Positions 50,025-60,400 are shown, counted from the first letter of the stretch. The stretch is DNA of 64,000 nucleotides from Eubacterium brachy ATCC 33089 (GCA_000488855.1 KI535274.1:22836-86835); one strand, 5' to 3'. Numbers and translations are program-made. Notes: generated from the letters alone by a model not told the origin.

Positions 50025-51254
50025 ATGAAGAAGCAATATAAGGAGTTCCTAAAAGATAGATTTCTGGTCAAAATCAGCTTTTTCATAATTCTCACTGCTA
50101 CTATGCTGTATGTTGCATTTTTTATAGTGAAGGATTATGAAAAGGTTGCACGCGTCATTTCAGGTTTCTTTTCCAGCATAATAAGGGCCCTATCTCCACT
50201 GTGGATAGGTCTCGTTTTAGCGTATATGTTAAATCCTCTGGTAAATCTAATCGACCAAAAAATTCTCAGGAATTTTTTACCGAAGGACAAGCGTAGACCG
50301 GAGAGGATCTCAGGTCCGACAAAAAGTCGTTTCATAAGCATATTCATCACCTATTCGATAATTTTTTTGGCAGTGATTTCCATTCTTTACGGATTTGCTT
50401 CTCTCATCAACGGAAAGCTCGTTTTTGACAGCTTCAGCCAACTTGGAAAATCCCTGTTAAACACTATCGCTTCCTATCAGGAAAAGCTGAAAGTTCTCAT
50501 TTCTCAGCTTCCCGACGGAGCGTTTTCCGAACAGCTTCAAGGAGCTGCCAAATGGTTTCTCAAGTGGATTTCAAGTACCTTTAATGCAGGCACGATACTT
50601 TCTACGGTAACCGGTCTGGGATCGGTGATTTTTAACTTCTTCATTGGAATTATCATAAGCATATACCTCATCGCTGATAAAGAGTTCTTTCTCGATCTGT
50701 GGAATAAAATTCTGTATCTGTGTTTTCCGAACAAACATGTGTCCATCAGGGAAACGCTATCTGAATTAAATACAATAACCTCGAGATTTGTGCGGGGCGT
50801 TTTTTTGGATGCTACCATCGTCGGTGTTTTATGCGTTACAGCCCTTTCTATCGCTAAGGTTGAATTTGCATTATTTCTCGGAATTTTTGCCGGCATCACA
50901 AACGTTATTCCATATTTTGGACCTTTCATCGGAATGATCCCGGCATTCGCCGTGGGATTCTTTACAGACGGCATATGGAAAGGTATAGCTGCAGTCATTG
51001 CAATATTCATCGTGCAACAGATCGATGCAAACTTGTTATATCCTAAAATCGTCGGTTCTTCAACGGGGCTCAGAGCTATGTTCGTTCTCCTTGCGGTAAT
51101 AGTGTTCGGCTATTATTTCGGAATTTTAGGAATGATATTGGCAGTACCTATAGCCAGTATGATTCAGCTGTTTATAGTCAGATGGGCGAGAAAGCGAGAG
51201 TTGCGCATCAATAAAGAAAAGCTGCAGGAAAGGCTCAACGGCAATGACGGTTAG
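50025..51254 (+). CDS. AI-2E family transporter (PerM/YdbI-type membrane protein)
   Basis: A 409-residue membrane protein with about eight spans. The family signature is FAGITNVIPYFGPFIGMIPA, and QQIDANLLYPKIVGSSTGL also matches. Members have been linked to AI-2 export or Na+/H+ antiport; the actual substrate here is unknown. GGAGG lies 8 nt before ATG 50025. It is monocistronic and ends at the shared bidirectional terminator. Confidence 0.92.
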   Translation: MKKQYKEFLKDRFLVKISFFIILTATMLYVAFFIVKDYEKVARVISGFFSSIIRALSPLWIGLVLAYMLNPLVNLIDQKILRNFLPKDKRRPERISGPTKSRFISIFITYSIIFLAVISILYGFASLINGKLVFDSFSQLGKSLLNTIASYQEKLKVLISQLPDGAFSEQLQGAAKWFLKWISSTFNAGTILSTVTGLGSVIFNFFIGIIISIYLIADKEFFLDLWNKILYLCFPNKHVSIRETLSELNTITSRFVRGVFLDATIVGVLCVTALSIAKVEFALFLGIFAGITNVIPYFGPFIGMIPAFAVGFFTDGIWKGIAAVIAIFIVQQIDANLLYPKIVGSSTGLRAMFVLLAVIVFGYYFGILGMILAVPIASMIQLFIVRWARKRELRINKEKLQERLNGNDG

Positions 51255-51288
51255 TTCTACGGTTTAAATTAAAAGAATATTCGGACAT

Positions 51289-51343
51289 AAAAATACCGAC
51301 CTTCAATCATTAGATTTTTTACTCTAACTTTTGACGGTCGGTA
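51289..51343. terminator. Bidirectional terminator between the AI-2E gene and the kinase gene
   Basis: TACCGACC plus TCAA pairs with TTGA plus GGTCGGTA around an AT-rich loop. AAAAATA lies on the left, giving a U run for the minus strand, and CAAAAA on the right. Confidence 0.7.
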
Positions 51344-51371
51344 CAAAAACGGTCCCTTTTTATTTGCTCAT

Positions 51372-53033
51372 CTATTCAAACACACTTCCTCCAACAAATT
51401 CTCTGACGATGGAATTTCTCGGAACTTCTTCCAGATAATTACCATCATCGAACTTTTCCAACATCGAAAGTATCCTCTCTCTTTCCGCTGCATAAACGGA
51501 TTCTTTATCTATTCCGTCTAAAATTTTCATTGCCGATTTCTTCAATAATGGAATTTCATATATCAGAAATGTGTTAAAGAATGCATCGCAGCAATTGCTG
51601 TATGGGAAGATATTTTTATCTTCACCTTTTCTGACTTTATACCATGTAGACAGCGTGTCATAACAGCTTTTGCCACGAGTATTAAAATCTCTGACCATTC
51701 TCCTTATGAGCCTTATATCCGATGTCGCTATTCTATGGTGCAAATCCAGGCTTAAACTTGCAATAGGACTTATGTAAATTTTAAATATATCCTTTTCATC
51801 CACTTCCCAAATCAAATCGGGGTTTAATCCGTGAATACCCTCGATGACCATGATCTGATTTTCCTTAACCTTCATCACCCGCTCTCCAAAAACCTTTTTA
51901 CCTGTTATGAAGTCAAATCTTGGAATATCAACCTCTTTTCCTGCAATCATCTTCTTTAACTGATCGTTGAACAGCTGCAAGTCTATGGCTTCTAAATCTT
52001 CGAAGTTCTTTTCACCCTTCTCATCCACTACCATATCATCTCTATCTATGAAATAATCATCTGTTCCGATGTATACGGAATCGAGTTCTTCCGTTTTCAA
52101 ATGAATCATGAGTCTCTTTGCAAAGGTGGTCTTCCCTGAAGACGAAGGACCTGCAATCAACACTATCTTCTTCTTTTTAGCTCTTACTTCCTTCGTTATT
52201 TCAACTAATTTCTTTTCTTGGAAGGTCTCGCTGATTTGAATCACTTCGCTGATTCCACCACTTTCTATTTTCTCATTTAAATCGGAAACTCCTGCGATTC
52301 CCATTATTTTTTGCCATCTCGTGTTTTCCACAAAAGCCTCGTATATCCGCTTTTCATCATCCAATCTCGGAATTTCATCGGGATTTGCCTGATATGGAAA
52401 TCTCAACAGCAAACCTCCCTTATATCTCATCAGTTGAAACTTATCAACGTATTTCGTACTCGGCGGTAAATCCATATATGAAAGCATGTAGCAATTTCTG
52501 TCAGAAGCCTCTTCATCGTCTCTAAACTGCTTTATATACGCTATTTTGCTGTCGTCCATACGTATGTTCTCCAAAAATTTCTCTTTCGCCTTATTTCCGC
52601 TGCCATACATGGATAAAAGATCTATATATTCGTCTTTCCTCGCTCTTTTTTCTTTGAAAGGAAAGTCTGCCCTTATTAACTTATCCATTTCCATTCGTAT
52701 TCTCTCTATATTCTCTTCATTCAACTCTATACTTTTGTCCGGTTTTGTGTAAAACCCCTTATTCAGGGAATTGTTTATTCCGACGAGAACATTTCCGAAC
52801 AGATTTTTAACAGCTGTCAAATACACGAGAACGAGTCCTTCCTGATAACTTGCAATTCCAACATTTGACCTCACATCGAACACTTCCACACAATCGCCCG
52901 AATTTATCTTGGCGTTCAACGAAGTTATCTTTCCGTTTACAGCTGCCATCATCGGTGTAAATTTTACCTTTATTTTGTTTTCACGAATTAGCTCCAGTAT
53001 GCTCTTATCCTTTTCAGATATTCCGATTTTCAT
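51372..53033 (-). CDS. Uridine kinase-like nucleoside kinase with N-terminal TGS/ThrRS-like region
   Basis: A 553-residue protein. Residues 1 to about 230 resemble the TGS and second N-terminal domain of threonyl-tRNA synthetase-like nucleoside kinases. Residues about 280-480 form a uridine kinase (PRK-like) domain with P-loop GPSSSGKTTF (295-304), YIGTDDYFIDRDD, PRFDFITGKK and IEGIHGLNPDLI. It probably phosphorylates uridine/cytidine or a related substrate, but this fused family is little characterised. GAGGAG precedes ATG 53033. Confidence 0.85.
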   Translation of the reverse strand: MKIGISEKDKSILELIRENKIKVKFTPMMAAVNGKITSLNAKINSGDCVEVFDVRSNVGIASYQEGLVLVYLTAVKNLFGNVLVGINNSLNKGFYTKPDKSIELNEENIERIRMEMDKLIRADFPFKEKRARKDEYIDLLSMYGSGNKAKEKFLENIRMDDSKIAYIKQFRDDEEASDRNCYMLSYMDLPPSTKYVDKFQLMRYKGGLLLRFPYQANPDEIPRLDDEKRIYEAFVENTRWQKIMGIAGVSDLNEKIESGGISEVIQISETFQEKKLVEITKEVRAKKKKIVLIAGPSSSGKTTFAKRLMIHLKTEELDSVYIGTDDYFIDRDDMVVDEKGEKNFEDLEAIDLQLFNDQLKKMIAGKEVDIPRFDFITGKKVFGERVMKVKENQIMVIEGIHGLNPDLIWEVDEKDIFKIYISPIASLSLDLHHRIATSDIRLIRRMVRDFNTRGKSCYDTLSTWYKVRKGEDKNIFPYSNCCDAFFNTFLIYEIPLLKKSAMKILDGIDKESVYAAERERILSMLEKFDDGNYLEEVPRNSIVREFVGGSVFE

Positions 53034-53299
53034 AGTATCTCTCCTCTGCTCTCCTAATGATTATATCACGATGCCCTCGAAAATTAAACTTTAGATATTT
53101 TGAACTACCATAAAAAATCTTCCGCATCTGTCACTAAAAAAATTTAACAAAAATATCGACTCCACCCGTCAAACTGTCAGTCTCACCGAGGGGCCGATAT
53201 CAAATGACTCATATTATCGTCAACAACTCCGGTATTTCCGAAACTGCCGATTCTAATGATCAGCATTTAGAGTAAGTATATGATTTACACAAATTTCTA

Positions 53300-53659
53300 T
53301 TAGTGTTTGTGCTCTTTCTCCAATTCATCCATCAGAGAATCAAATTCCTTAATAGCGAATTCCAATTCCGCATCATCTGCTATATCGATAATGTCGTACG
53401 GATATTCCGTATCATCGCTGTTTTCAACGTAGCCGAACAACCAAACGTCATACTCCTCTTTTTCCCTGTTTTCAACCGGTGAAAGCGCTATGTACTCCTT
53501 TGTGGCTCCGTTGTATTCAGCATCAAACACCCCGATTATATCACATTCCACTTCAACTACGCCACCTTCACTTTCAGGGTCGTCAAATTCCAAAACGATG
53601 GTATCCTCTTCGTGCTCTTCCATGTATTCCATTGCATTCTCCAGACTGTCTTTAGCCAT
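53300..53659 (-). CDS. DUF1292 family acidic protein
   Basis: A protein of about 119 residues, strongly acidic, with the DUF1292 core (TIVLEFDDPESEGGVVEVEC; YIALSPVENREKEEYDVWLF). Function unknown; the family is widespread in Firmicutes. ATG 53659 lies 8 nt after GGAGG; the GTG five codons earlier overlaps the ribosome binding site. Between it and the kinase (53034-53299) nothing recognisable was found. Confidence 0.85.
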   Translation of the reverse strand: MAKDSLENAMEYMEEHEEDTIVLEFDDPESEGGVVEVECDIIGVFDAEYNGATKEYIALSPVENREKEEYDVWLFGYVENSDDTEYPYDIIDIADDAELEFAIKEFDSLMDELEKEHKH

Positions 53660-53787
53660 ATCTATATCCTCCACTTTATTTTTCTTTTAGTATTCTCTTT
53701 GCATATTCTAACTATATCAGCAATTCGACTTTTTTACAATAGCAAGTTTAAAGTTTGACCCTTAATCTGCAAATTTATCACTTATTT

Positions 53788-55707
53788 TCATCTTTTATCG
53801 AAATAGTCTCTGATGTTTTGTGCATCCCTTTTGCTTATTCCTCTGACGCCCTGAAGTCGGTCTATAGAAGCATCCTTAATTTCATCCATATTGCCAAAGA
53901 ACATCAGAAGATTGTTTCTCTTCTTCTCGCCGATACCTGGTATTTCATCCAATTGAGATTTTACAACTTTTTTATCTCTCAGACTCCTATGAAATTCTAT
54001 TGCGAACCTATGAACTTCTTCCTGAATGTTTCCCATATACGAAAATAATAAGGTCCTGTCTTTAAGGGGTTCTTCCACGAATTCTCCCGTTCTATCTTTG
54101 TACACCAACCGTTGTGTTCTATGACTGTCATCCTTTGCCAATCCTACTATTGAAATGTTCAAATCGTATGCTCCAACGACTTTCGCAGCAATTTCCACAT
54201 GCCCCTTACCTCCATCGATTAGAATCAAATTCGGTAGCGGTAAAAATCCCACATCTCCGCTAAGCCCTCTTTCCATTCTACGCTTCAACACTTCCGCTAT
54301 AGAACCGTAGTCATCGGCACCGGTTATGGATTTAATTTTAAATTTTCTGTACGCCTTTCTATTTTTTGCCAATTCATCAAAGACTACCATGGCTCCTACA
54401 TTATCCACTCCGTTGGTATTGGAAATATCGTAACATTCCACCCTAAAAGCATCGTCTTCTCCCTTGAACAGTTCCACAATTTCTCCGGTTTCTTCATCGA
54501 CGACATCTTGCACATAGTCTATGTCATACCCTCGGCGATTGTTATCAATTTTCGATTTTTCAATCAAATCGCTCAATTGCTTTCTTATATTGGATCGTCT
54601 GTTGTCCCTATTTTCATCTCTCGCCTGTCTGGTTTTCACCATTTCCAGCATGTCATTTTTTATCATTTCCATAAGAGCTTTTTTTTCGCCCCTAGCAGGA
54701 ACTGTAATCTTCACTTTTCCAGCCCAAATTTGCGAAAGAAATTCTTCGATCAAATTCTGTTCTGCAATCCGATTCTTCACCAATATCTCACCGGGGCCTT
54801 TGCTTTTTTCACCGTAATGCTGCTTTATAAATGCACTGATGACATTCTGCTCATCTTCATCTCTATCTCTTATCTCAAATATTTCTCTTCCCGATAATTT
54901 GCCGTCTATTACGGTAAATACTACAACCTCTCCCTTTCCGTTGGCTAAAATCACATCTAGGTCTTTATCCTGACTTAAAACGACTCTCTGCTTCTCCATC
55001 AACGCCTTTGCACTTATGATGTAGTCCCTGTAAATCGCCGCTTTTTCATACTGCATTTCGCAGGAAGCCCTGTTCATTTCTTCACGTAAAAACCCGACCA
55101 AATCCATGGAGTTTCCCTTTAAAAAAGTTTTTGTCTGCTCGATTCTCTTCATATAATCAGCTTTGTTTTCCCTGTTAACGCACATTCCGTTGCACTGATT
55201 TATGTGGTAGTTCAAACATGGTCTAAATCCCGGAGGGAAATTTCTCGAAGTGCATTTTTTCAGCTTATATACTTTGCTTATCAAATCCACGATGGAATTG
55301 ACTGCACCGACATCCGTATATGGTCCGAAGTAACTGCTTCCATCCTTAACCACTCTCCTGGTCTTTTCAATTCTGGGCCATTTTTCATTAGTTATCTTTA
55401 TGTACGGATAAGTTTTGTCATCTCTCAGCAATATGTTGTACTTGGGTTTATATTTCTTTATGAGATTGTTTTCCAATATCAAGGCTTCCATTTCGCTGCC
55501 ACACTTTATATATTCAAACTCATCGATGTGCTCGACCATAGCACGAACTTTCGAATCTTTTGAACGGCTGTTTTGAAAATACTGACTGACTCTCTTCTTC
55601 AATGACACGGCTTTTCCGACGTATATTATGTTATTCATTTTATCCTTGTGAAGATAGACTCCCGGGCTGTCGGGCAATTTTTTTAAATTTTCCTTTATAT
55701 CAAACAT
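53788..55707 (-). CDS. uvrC: UvrABC system protein C
   Basis: A 639-residue excinuclease subunit making the dual incisions in nucleotide excision repair. N-terminal GIY-YIG nuclease (LPDSPGVYLHKDKMNNIIYV; GKAVSLKKRV), Cys-rich FPPGFRPCLNYHINQCNGMC, a UVR motif (EMQYEKAAIYRDYI), an RNase H-like C-terminal nuclease (IDGGKGHVEIA) and the final HhH pair. Start: AAAGGTG before ATG 55707. It lies just downstream of the carboxypeptidase-like gene. Confidence 0.97.
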   Translation of the reverse strand: MFDIKENLKKLPDSPGVYLHKDKMNNIIYVGKAVSLKKRVSQYFQNSRSKDSKVRAMVEHIDEFEYIKCGSEMEALILENNLIKKYKPKYNILLRDDKTYPYIKITNEKWPRIEKTRRVVKDGSSYFGPYTDVGAVNSIVDLISKVYKLKKCTSRNFPPGFRPCLNYHINQCNGMCVNRENKADYMKRIEQTKTFLKGNSMDLVGFLREEMNRASCEMQYEKAAIYRDYIISAKALMEKQRVVLSQDKDLDVILANGKGEVVVFTVIDGKLSGREIFEIRDRDEDEQNVISAFIKQHYGEKSKGPGEILVKNRIAEQNLIEEFLSQIWAGKVKITVPARGEKKALMEMIKNDMLEMVKTRQARDENRDNRRSNIRKQLSDLIEKSKIDNNRRGYDIDYVQDVVDEETGEIVELFKGEDDAFRVECYDISNTNGVDNVGAMVVFDELAKNRKAYRKFKIKSITGADDYGSIAEVLKRRMERGLSGDVGFLPLPNLILIDGGKGHVEIAAKVVGAYDLNISIVGLAKDDSHRTQRLVYKDRTGEFVEEPLKDRTLLFSYMGNIQEEVHRFAIEFHRSLRDKKVVKSQLDEIPGIGEKKRNNLLMFFGNMDEIKDASIDRLQGVRGISKRDAQNIRDYFDKR

Positions 55708-55716
55708 ATTGCACCT

Positions 55717-57012
55717 TTAATAAGGCCAGTTCCTTCTGCGTTTCTCTTCCCTTTCTATGGCAATTTTCCTGGCTTCTTCCTCTCTTCTCCTTCTCTTGAT
55801 TTCCTCTATTCTCATCCTCTTTTTTTTCTTTTTGCGGTTTATGGAAATGTATATTATCAATACGAGTATTATCACTGCACTTCCAATTGCCATCATATAG
55901 TCGGATATACCGATTTTACTCCAAGGTCCGCCCGTCACGACATCTTCACCTGTTGTAACCTCAACCTGAGCAGTCACCTCACCTGCTTCCAACGCTTTTA
56001 ATTTTCCTATTACCTTGCCTTTTTTTACGGGCGCTTTCATCTCCTTTAAAATTTCTAATTTGGTCTTTACCAGAGAATCCTCTCCCTCTCGTGGCAGCGT
56101 TACGTACAGATCTTCCTTTGCCACAACTTTGCAATAGCTGCTCCTACCGCCCTTTATCTTGACTTTTCCTACCTTTTCTCCTTTCGCCACGACTTTAAAA
56201 GTCCTGTATATGCTCATGAAGTAGCTCAAACTGTTGACTCCATCGTCTGTACCGGATTTTTCATCAGCTGCCCCGTAGCTGATCGCTACGAAAATATTGT
56301 CGTTTTTCTTCCCCAACACAGCTGTATACACCCTGTCTTTTTCTTTGGAAGAGAATAATTTCATACCGAGAATTTCATCTTTTTCCCTTTGTTTTTTAAT
56401 CTTTTTTCCATCTTTTGAAAAACTTTCACCTTTACCTTTATCACTGAGTAACTTTTCAATCTTATCGTTGAACTTCATCTTATTTCTATAGCCGATATCA
56501 ATCGCCTTGCCCAGGATCATGCTCAAATCCGCAACGGACGTTCTATCCTTATCTTTGCTTCCGTCAATGCTCTGTATCAATGTGTCCTTACACCCTAATT
56601 TTTCAACGGTTTTATTCATGGCTTTCACGAATTCTTCATTGCTTTTATATATTTTCTTCGCGAAGTAGTCCATATGAGAAGTGTTCAAATTTTCTATTAA
56701 ATCAGCGACTTTGTCGCTATCATTTCCCAATTCTCCACGTTCGTAAAGCGTCAACGCTCCAATTATAGCAACCAACTTTTTAAGTTTTATTCCTTCACCG
56801 GCATTTTTTCTGAACACTATGCTGTTAGTTTTTATATCCTCCACTGCCAAACTGCTGCTATCTATAACAGGTGTTTCCGCAGCGCCTCGCACTTTTTCCA
56901 TTGAAATATTAAAAATCTCCATCACAAAGAATATGATCAAAATTATCATTGCGATTGTTCTATTCTTTCTTGTTGCATTTTCTCCAATATATCTATCTCT
57001 CATTCCATTCAC
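55717..57012 (-). CDS. Catalytically degenerate D-alanyl-D-alanine carboxypeptidase (PBP5-like) homologue
   Basis: A 431-residue S11-peptidase homologue. It has an N-terminal signal anchor (about 19-35), a transpeptidase-like domain (about 50-250), a PBP5_C-like beta domain (about 272-358), a C-terminal membrane helix (about 374-391) and a very basic Arg/Lys-rich tail. By alignment to family memory, SxxK is replaced by KLKK (76-79), SxN is lost near residues 109-111, and KTG is KLF (218-220). It should not cleave peptidoglycan. GTG 57012 is chosen because GGAG lies 8 nt upstream. It lies 10 nt upstream of uvrC. Confidence 0.8.
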   Translation of the reverse strand: MNGMRDRYIGENATRKNRTIAMIILIIFFVMEIFNISMEKVRGAAETPVIDSSSLAVEDIKTNSIVFRKNAGEGIKLKKLVAIIGALTLYERGELGNDSDKVADLIENLNTSHMDYFAKKIYKSNEEFVKAMNKTVEKLGCKDTLIQSIDGSKDKDRTSVADLSMILGKAIDIGYRNKMKFNDKIEKLLSDKGKGESFSKDGKKIKKQREKDEILGMKLFSSKEKDRVYTAVLGKKNDNIFVAISYGAADEKSGTDDGVNSLSYFMSIYRTFKVVAKGEKVGKVKIKGGRSSYCKVVAKEDLYVTLPREGEDSLVKTKLEILKEMKAPVKKGKVIGKLKALEAGEVTAQVEVTTGEDVVTGGPWSKIGISDYMMAIGSAVIILVLIIYISINRKKKKKRMRIEEIKRRRREEEARKIAIEREEKRRRNWPY

Positions 57013-57342
57013 AATGCCTTCTCCACTTGCACAATAAACTTTCCCCGATTAAAAAAGTATATCATATTACAAGTAAAAATTACATATTCACCAAGTATAT
57101 TCTCCGTCGTAAATCTCTGTGCATGATCTTCAATAAAAAAGACAGCTCCGGAACCAGCTTAAACATCCTTTGCCGTCTTTTACTTTAATGCCCCGTGTCA
57201 TATTTTCCTATGGCATGAAATGCATCTATATTTAACTATTTTTACTTTTTTTACTTTTGTTTGATCGTATTCACTTTCTCGCATTCGCATAGTCATACAC
57301 GGTATTTATAAATATGCGTAAAGCACAGATTATGACACAGTT
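57013..57342. other. Intergenic region with terminator of the flavoprotein gene
   Basis: On the minus strand AAAGACGGC and GCTGTCTTT (57180-57138) form a 9-bp stem with one G-U pair, a large loop and UUUUUU, about 160 nt after the flavoprotein stop. Nothing else recognisable was found. Confidence 0.6.
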
Positions 57343-58878
57343 CTACTTATCTTTCATATAGTACTTGGTCCAAATGGGAATTTCAGCCAGAGTCGGATGA
57401 GGCACCATAGTCTCCCTCACGGTATCAAAGCTGTGCGGTTTCAATTTTCTCTTCAAGCCTTCCCTTCTCAATCTCTTTGTCCTTTCACTTCCGATTTCTT
57501 CATTTATCGGTTCAAGGCTATGTCTACCTGCATTCATTAAATTCAAGTAAGGCTGAATCATTATGGAAGCGTCCTTTCCAATTCCATGAGCGCCTAAAAT
57601 CCTACCGTTATTTTTATCTATTATAACCTTAAAAAACGCTTTGAGAGCATCTCCCGGTTCATATCCCAACGCATACCCCTTTGCAGTATCATAGTAGTTA
57701 TTAACTCCCACTTGAATCTCATAACCTCGTTCTACAGCTTCTTTTTCAGTGAGCCCGATGTGTGCCACTTCCGGGTAACAGAAAGTGACCGCCGGCACCA
57801 AATTGTATTCCGCCCATCTGAACTCTTCTTCGCTCTGAGCGACAAATAGATTATGACTGACAATATCGGCTTCATAGTTCGCCTTGTGTCTGAACTGCTG
57901 TCTGCCGTTTATATCACCTACCGCCCAGATTCCTTCAACGGACGTTTCTAAAAATTCGTTGGTCATTATCCATCCGTTTTTGTCCACCTTTATATCCGTG
58001 TTCTCAAGATTCAGCAAATCTCCATTGGAAACGACTCCGGAAGCTATTAGAATCTCATCTACAGCTACTTCTGTGAGTTTTTGAGTGGTTTTATCTGCTA
58101 TGGTAATGATTTTTTTGCCGTTTTCCACTCTTACAGATTTCATTGCCTTATTTAAAAACACTTCTATCCCGTTGTGCTTCATATGTTCCAACACCGCTGC
58201 TGAAATCTCTTCATCTTCCTTGGGAACCAGCCTGACATTTCTCTGTATTATCTTCACTTCTGTGCCCAAAGCCGAAAAGGTGCTTGCAAATTCAGTTCCT
58301 ATAGGGCCTCCGCCGATTACTCCCAACGATCTGTACGGTTCTTTTGGATATTTTTCGCCGAAGAAGGTTTCACTGGTCACATATCCCGCCTCTTCAAGTC
58401 CGTCTACTTCCGGAATTCTCGTTCTACCACCTACGTTTAAAATAATCTTATCGGCAGAAATCAATTGTTTTGTCCCTTCGCTCAGCTCCACTTCCATCGT
58501 CTTATTATCTATGAAAGAAGCCACTCCTCGATAAACATCCAGATTTTTTTGTCTCAGATAGAACTTCTCCAATCCTTTGCTCTCATCTATTTTATTCCAT
58601 ACTCTCTCTGACAACACCTTCCAGTCAAGGTGTATGTTGTCCGCTTTAACGCCGATTTTATCAGCTTCTTTAAATTCTCTCAGCATCTCTGTGGCAGTTA
58701 CCATCACCTTGGTGGGAATACAGCCTCTGGTCAGGCAAGTTCCACCGAACTTTCCCTTTTCCACCTGTGCCGCCTTTAACCCGGCTTCCATGGCGTGCTC
58801 AAGGACGATGTTCCCTGCTCCGGTTCCCACTATAATTATGTCGTATTCCTTAATTTCTCCTCGAATTCTATTTGCCAT
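57343..58878 (-). CDS. Dihydrolipoamide dehydrogenase-like FAD disulfide oxidoreductase
   Basis: A protein of about 511 residues of the class I pyridine nucleotide-disulfide reductases. FAD motif YDIIIVGTGAGNIVLEHAME, redox-active disulfide GGTCLTRGCIPTK (CxxxxC), NAD(P) motif GVIGGGPIGTEFASTFSALG, the second FAD motif GIWAVGDI and the C-terminal PHPTLAEIP with the base His. There is no lipoyl domain and no 2-oxoacid dehydrogenase gene nearby, so the acceptor (lipoamide, mycothiol-like thiol or other) is unknown. ATG 58878 fits GAGGAG better than 58881. Monocistronic. Confidence 0.85.
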   Translation of the reverse strand: MANRIRGEIKEYDIIIVGTGAGNIVLEHAMEAGLKAAQVEKGKFGGTCLTRGCIPTKVMVTATEMLREFKEADKIGVKADNIHLDWKVLSERVWNKIDESKGLEKFYLRQKNLDVYRGVASFIDNKTMEVELSEGTKQLISADKIILNVGGRTRIPEVDGLEEAGYVTSETFFGEKYPKEPYRSLGVIGGGPIGTEFASTFSALGTEVKIIQRNVRLVPKEDEEISAAVLEHMKHNGIEVFLNKAMKSVRVENGKKIITIADKTTQKLTEVAVDEILIASGVVSNGDLLNLENTDIKVDKNGWIMTNEFLETSVEGIWAVGDINGRQQFRHKANYEADIVSHNLFVAQSEEEFRWAEYNLVPAVTFCYPEVAHIGLTEKEAVERGYEIQVGVNNYYDTAKGYALGYEPGDALKAFFKVIIDKNNGRILGAHGIGKDASIMIQPYLNLMNAGRHSLEPINEEIGSERTKRLRREGLKRKLKPHSFDTVRETMVPHPTLAEIPIWTKYYMKDK

Positions 58879-59145
58879 CATACTCCTCTTTCCTCTTACA
58901 TCGTACTTTCATATTGTTCATAGTCCTATTTATTTTAATCGAGTTCTCATTTGATTTTCTCTCGTTTATTTTAGTATAGTGTAAGTTATTGTTACCCTGT
59001 GAGCAGTCAACAAAACATTTCTATTTGAGGATTTGTTCCGTTTATTCTTCCATCCTTCGGCTGTTGCTTAGCCATAGCATCAACCACCGCCATTCCATTT
59101 ACCAACAGATGTGCATATCTCGATTTATCCTAAAATAGGAATTGG

Positions 59146-60054
59146 TTAGGCATATGAATTTTGGTGGTCAATAAACTCTTTATCTATTTCTTCAACGGTC
59201 ATTTCCGTATGTGCGTCTGGATTTTCATGAAGTCTCGTCATCAATATTTCCCTCGCCATGTCAGCGAACTCATCGGCTGTTTTTTTGCAGTACTCGAAAA
59301 CATCTGCAGTTCCACTCGAGCATCTCCCCCAATCGGATAAATACCCAATTATTTCAAAGAAATCATCGTTGTAAGATTCAAATCTCTTCGTTTCAGTCTT
59401 ATTCAAATAGCCGCAAATACAATTGACAAATGAATAATATAATTGTGGCGAACGAAGGGGCAATGAATTATACTCTCTGTTATGAAAACTGGCATCGATG
59501 ATATGGGATTTGCGCACATCATCCACCGTAGGCTTATTCTCTATTTTCACTGTAGTTTGAAGATAGGCATAATAGGTTTCCTTATCGAAAAATTGGCTGT
59601 CTACCGCAATCAATGCTCCCCACGTACTGTCATCATATTGAAATGCCATAATGGCTCCGTTCATATATTTGCTTTCAACCGGAACAGGTGGCGCCACTCT
59701 CTTCTTAGGTTTTGCCCTTTTGACGCTTATTTTGTCCAAAAATTTTGCGAGATGTGCTCTTCTTTGGCGCAGGAATTTTTCATCGGCACCCAACTCCTCG
59801 GCTAAGGCTAAATCTTTTTCACTTTGAATCGCTGCCTCAACTTCACTGAGAAAATCATCATCTAACATACCCACTTCCCACATGCAGTGTGCCAGACTGA
59901 ACATCACGTTAAATCTATCGTCACCATCTATTTCAGAAAGCAAATCATCTTTTATATCCCTTGGCTCCTCCCCGCGATTGTACCTCGTAAAAAATTCATC
60001 CTTAGTATCACATGAAGCATCGTTTCCAAAAATTGTTGCATTCCAAGTTCCCAC
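59146..60054 (-). CDS. Hypothetical protein with DUF4259-like N-terminus
   Basis: A 302-residue soluble protein. I start it at GTG 60054 (AGGAGG, 6 nt spacing), which gives MGTWNATIFGNDASCDTKDE. The GxW-x-FxND start recalls DUF4259 proteins. The middle has a basic PKKRV linker (about 117-122), then a beta-rich part containing GAIMAFQYDDSTWGALIAVD. No catalytic motif was recognised. It is monocistronic; a TATAAT lies upstream on the minus strand (60239-60234) with only a weak -35. Confidence 0.7.
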   Translation of the reverse strand: MGTWNATIFGNDASCDTKDEFFTRYNRGEEPRDIKDDLLSEIDGDDRFNVMFSLAHCMWEVGMLDDDFLSEVEAAIQSEKDLALAEELGADEKFLRQRRAHLAKFLDKISVKRAKPKKRVAPPVPVESKYMNGAIMAFQYDDSTWGALIAVDSQFFDKETYYAYLQTTVKIENKPTVDDVRKSHIIDASFHNREYNSLPLRSPQLYYSFVNCICGYLNKTETKRFESYNDDFFEIIGYLSDWGRCSSGTADVFEYCKKTADEFADMAREILMTRLHENPDAHTEMTVEEIDKEFIDHQNSYA

Positions 60055-60075
60055 AGCGTCCTCCTCGTATTCCAT

Positions 60076-60400
60076 CCATAACCGGAATTTAATTCTCTGC
60101 CATCGCCAAAAGAAATAAATCAGAGTATTTACCTTTGTTTTGTCAAATAATACTCCTATTTCCTCTTCTTCGCATACATCACGGGCCCAATTCTCCCGTA
60201 ACTGCCAATTTGCAGTTCTAGATATCTGCCAATATTATACCATTTTCACTGTGTTTTTTCTAAGAAATATATCACAGGACAGATAGTGTAAAATAATTGT
60301 GGAGTTTTTAAAGGAAATAAAATCGAGAAACCAGCACGTTGGAAATTACGTCAAGCAAAAATTCCACAACAACTTTACACTTTCTACAAGGCATGAATAT
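60076..60400. other. Divergent intergenic region
   Basis: It carries the TATAAT-type element of the unknown minus-strand gene (60234-60239) and AT-rich sequence up to the palindromic promoter at 60401. No gene was recognised. Confidence 0.4.
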
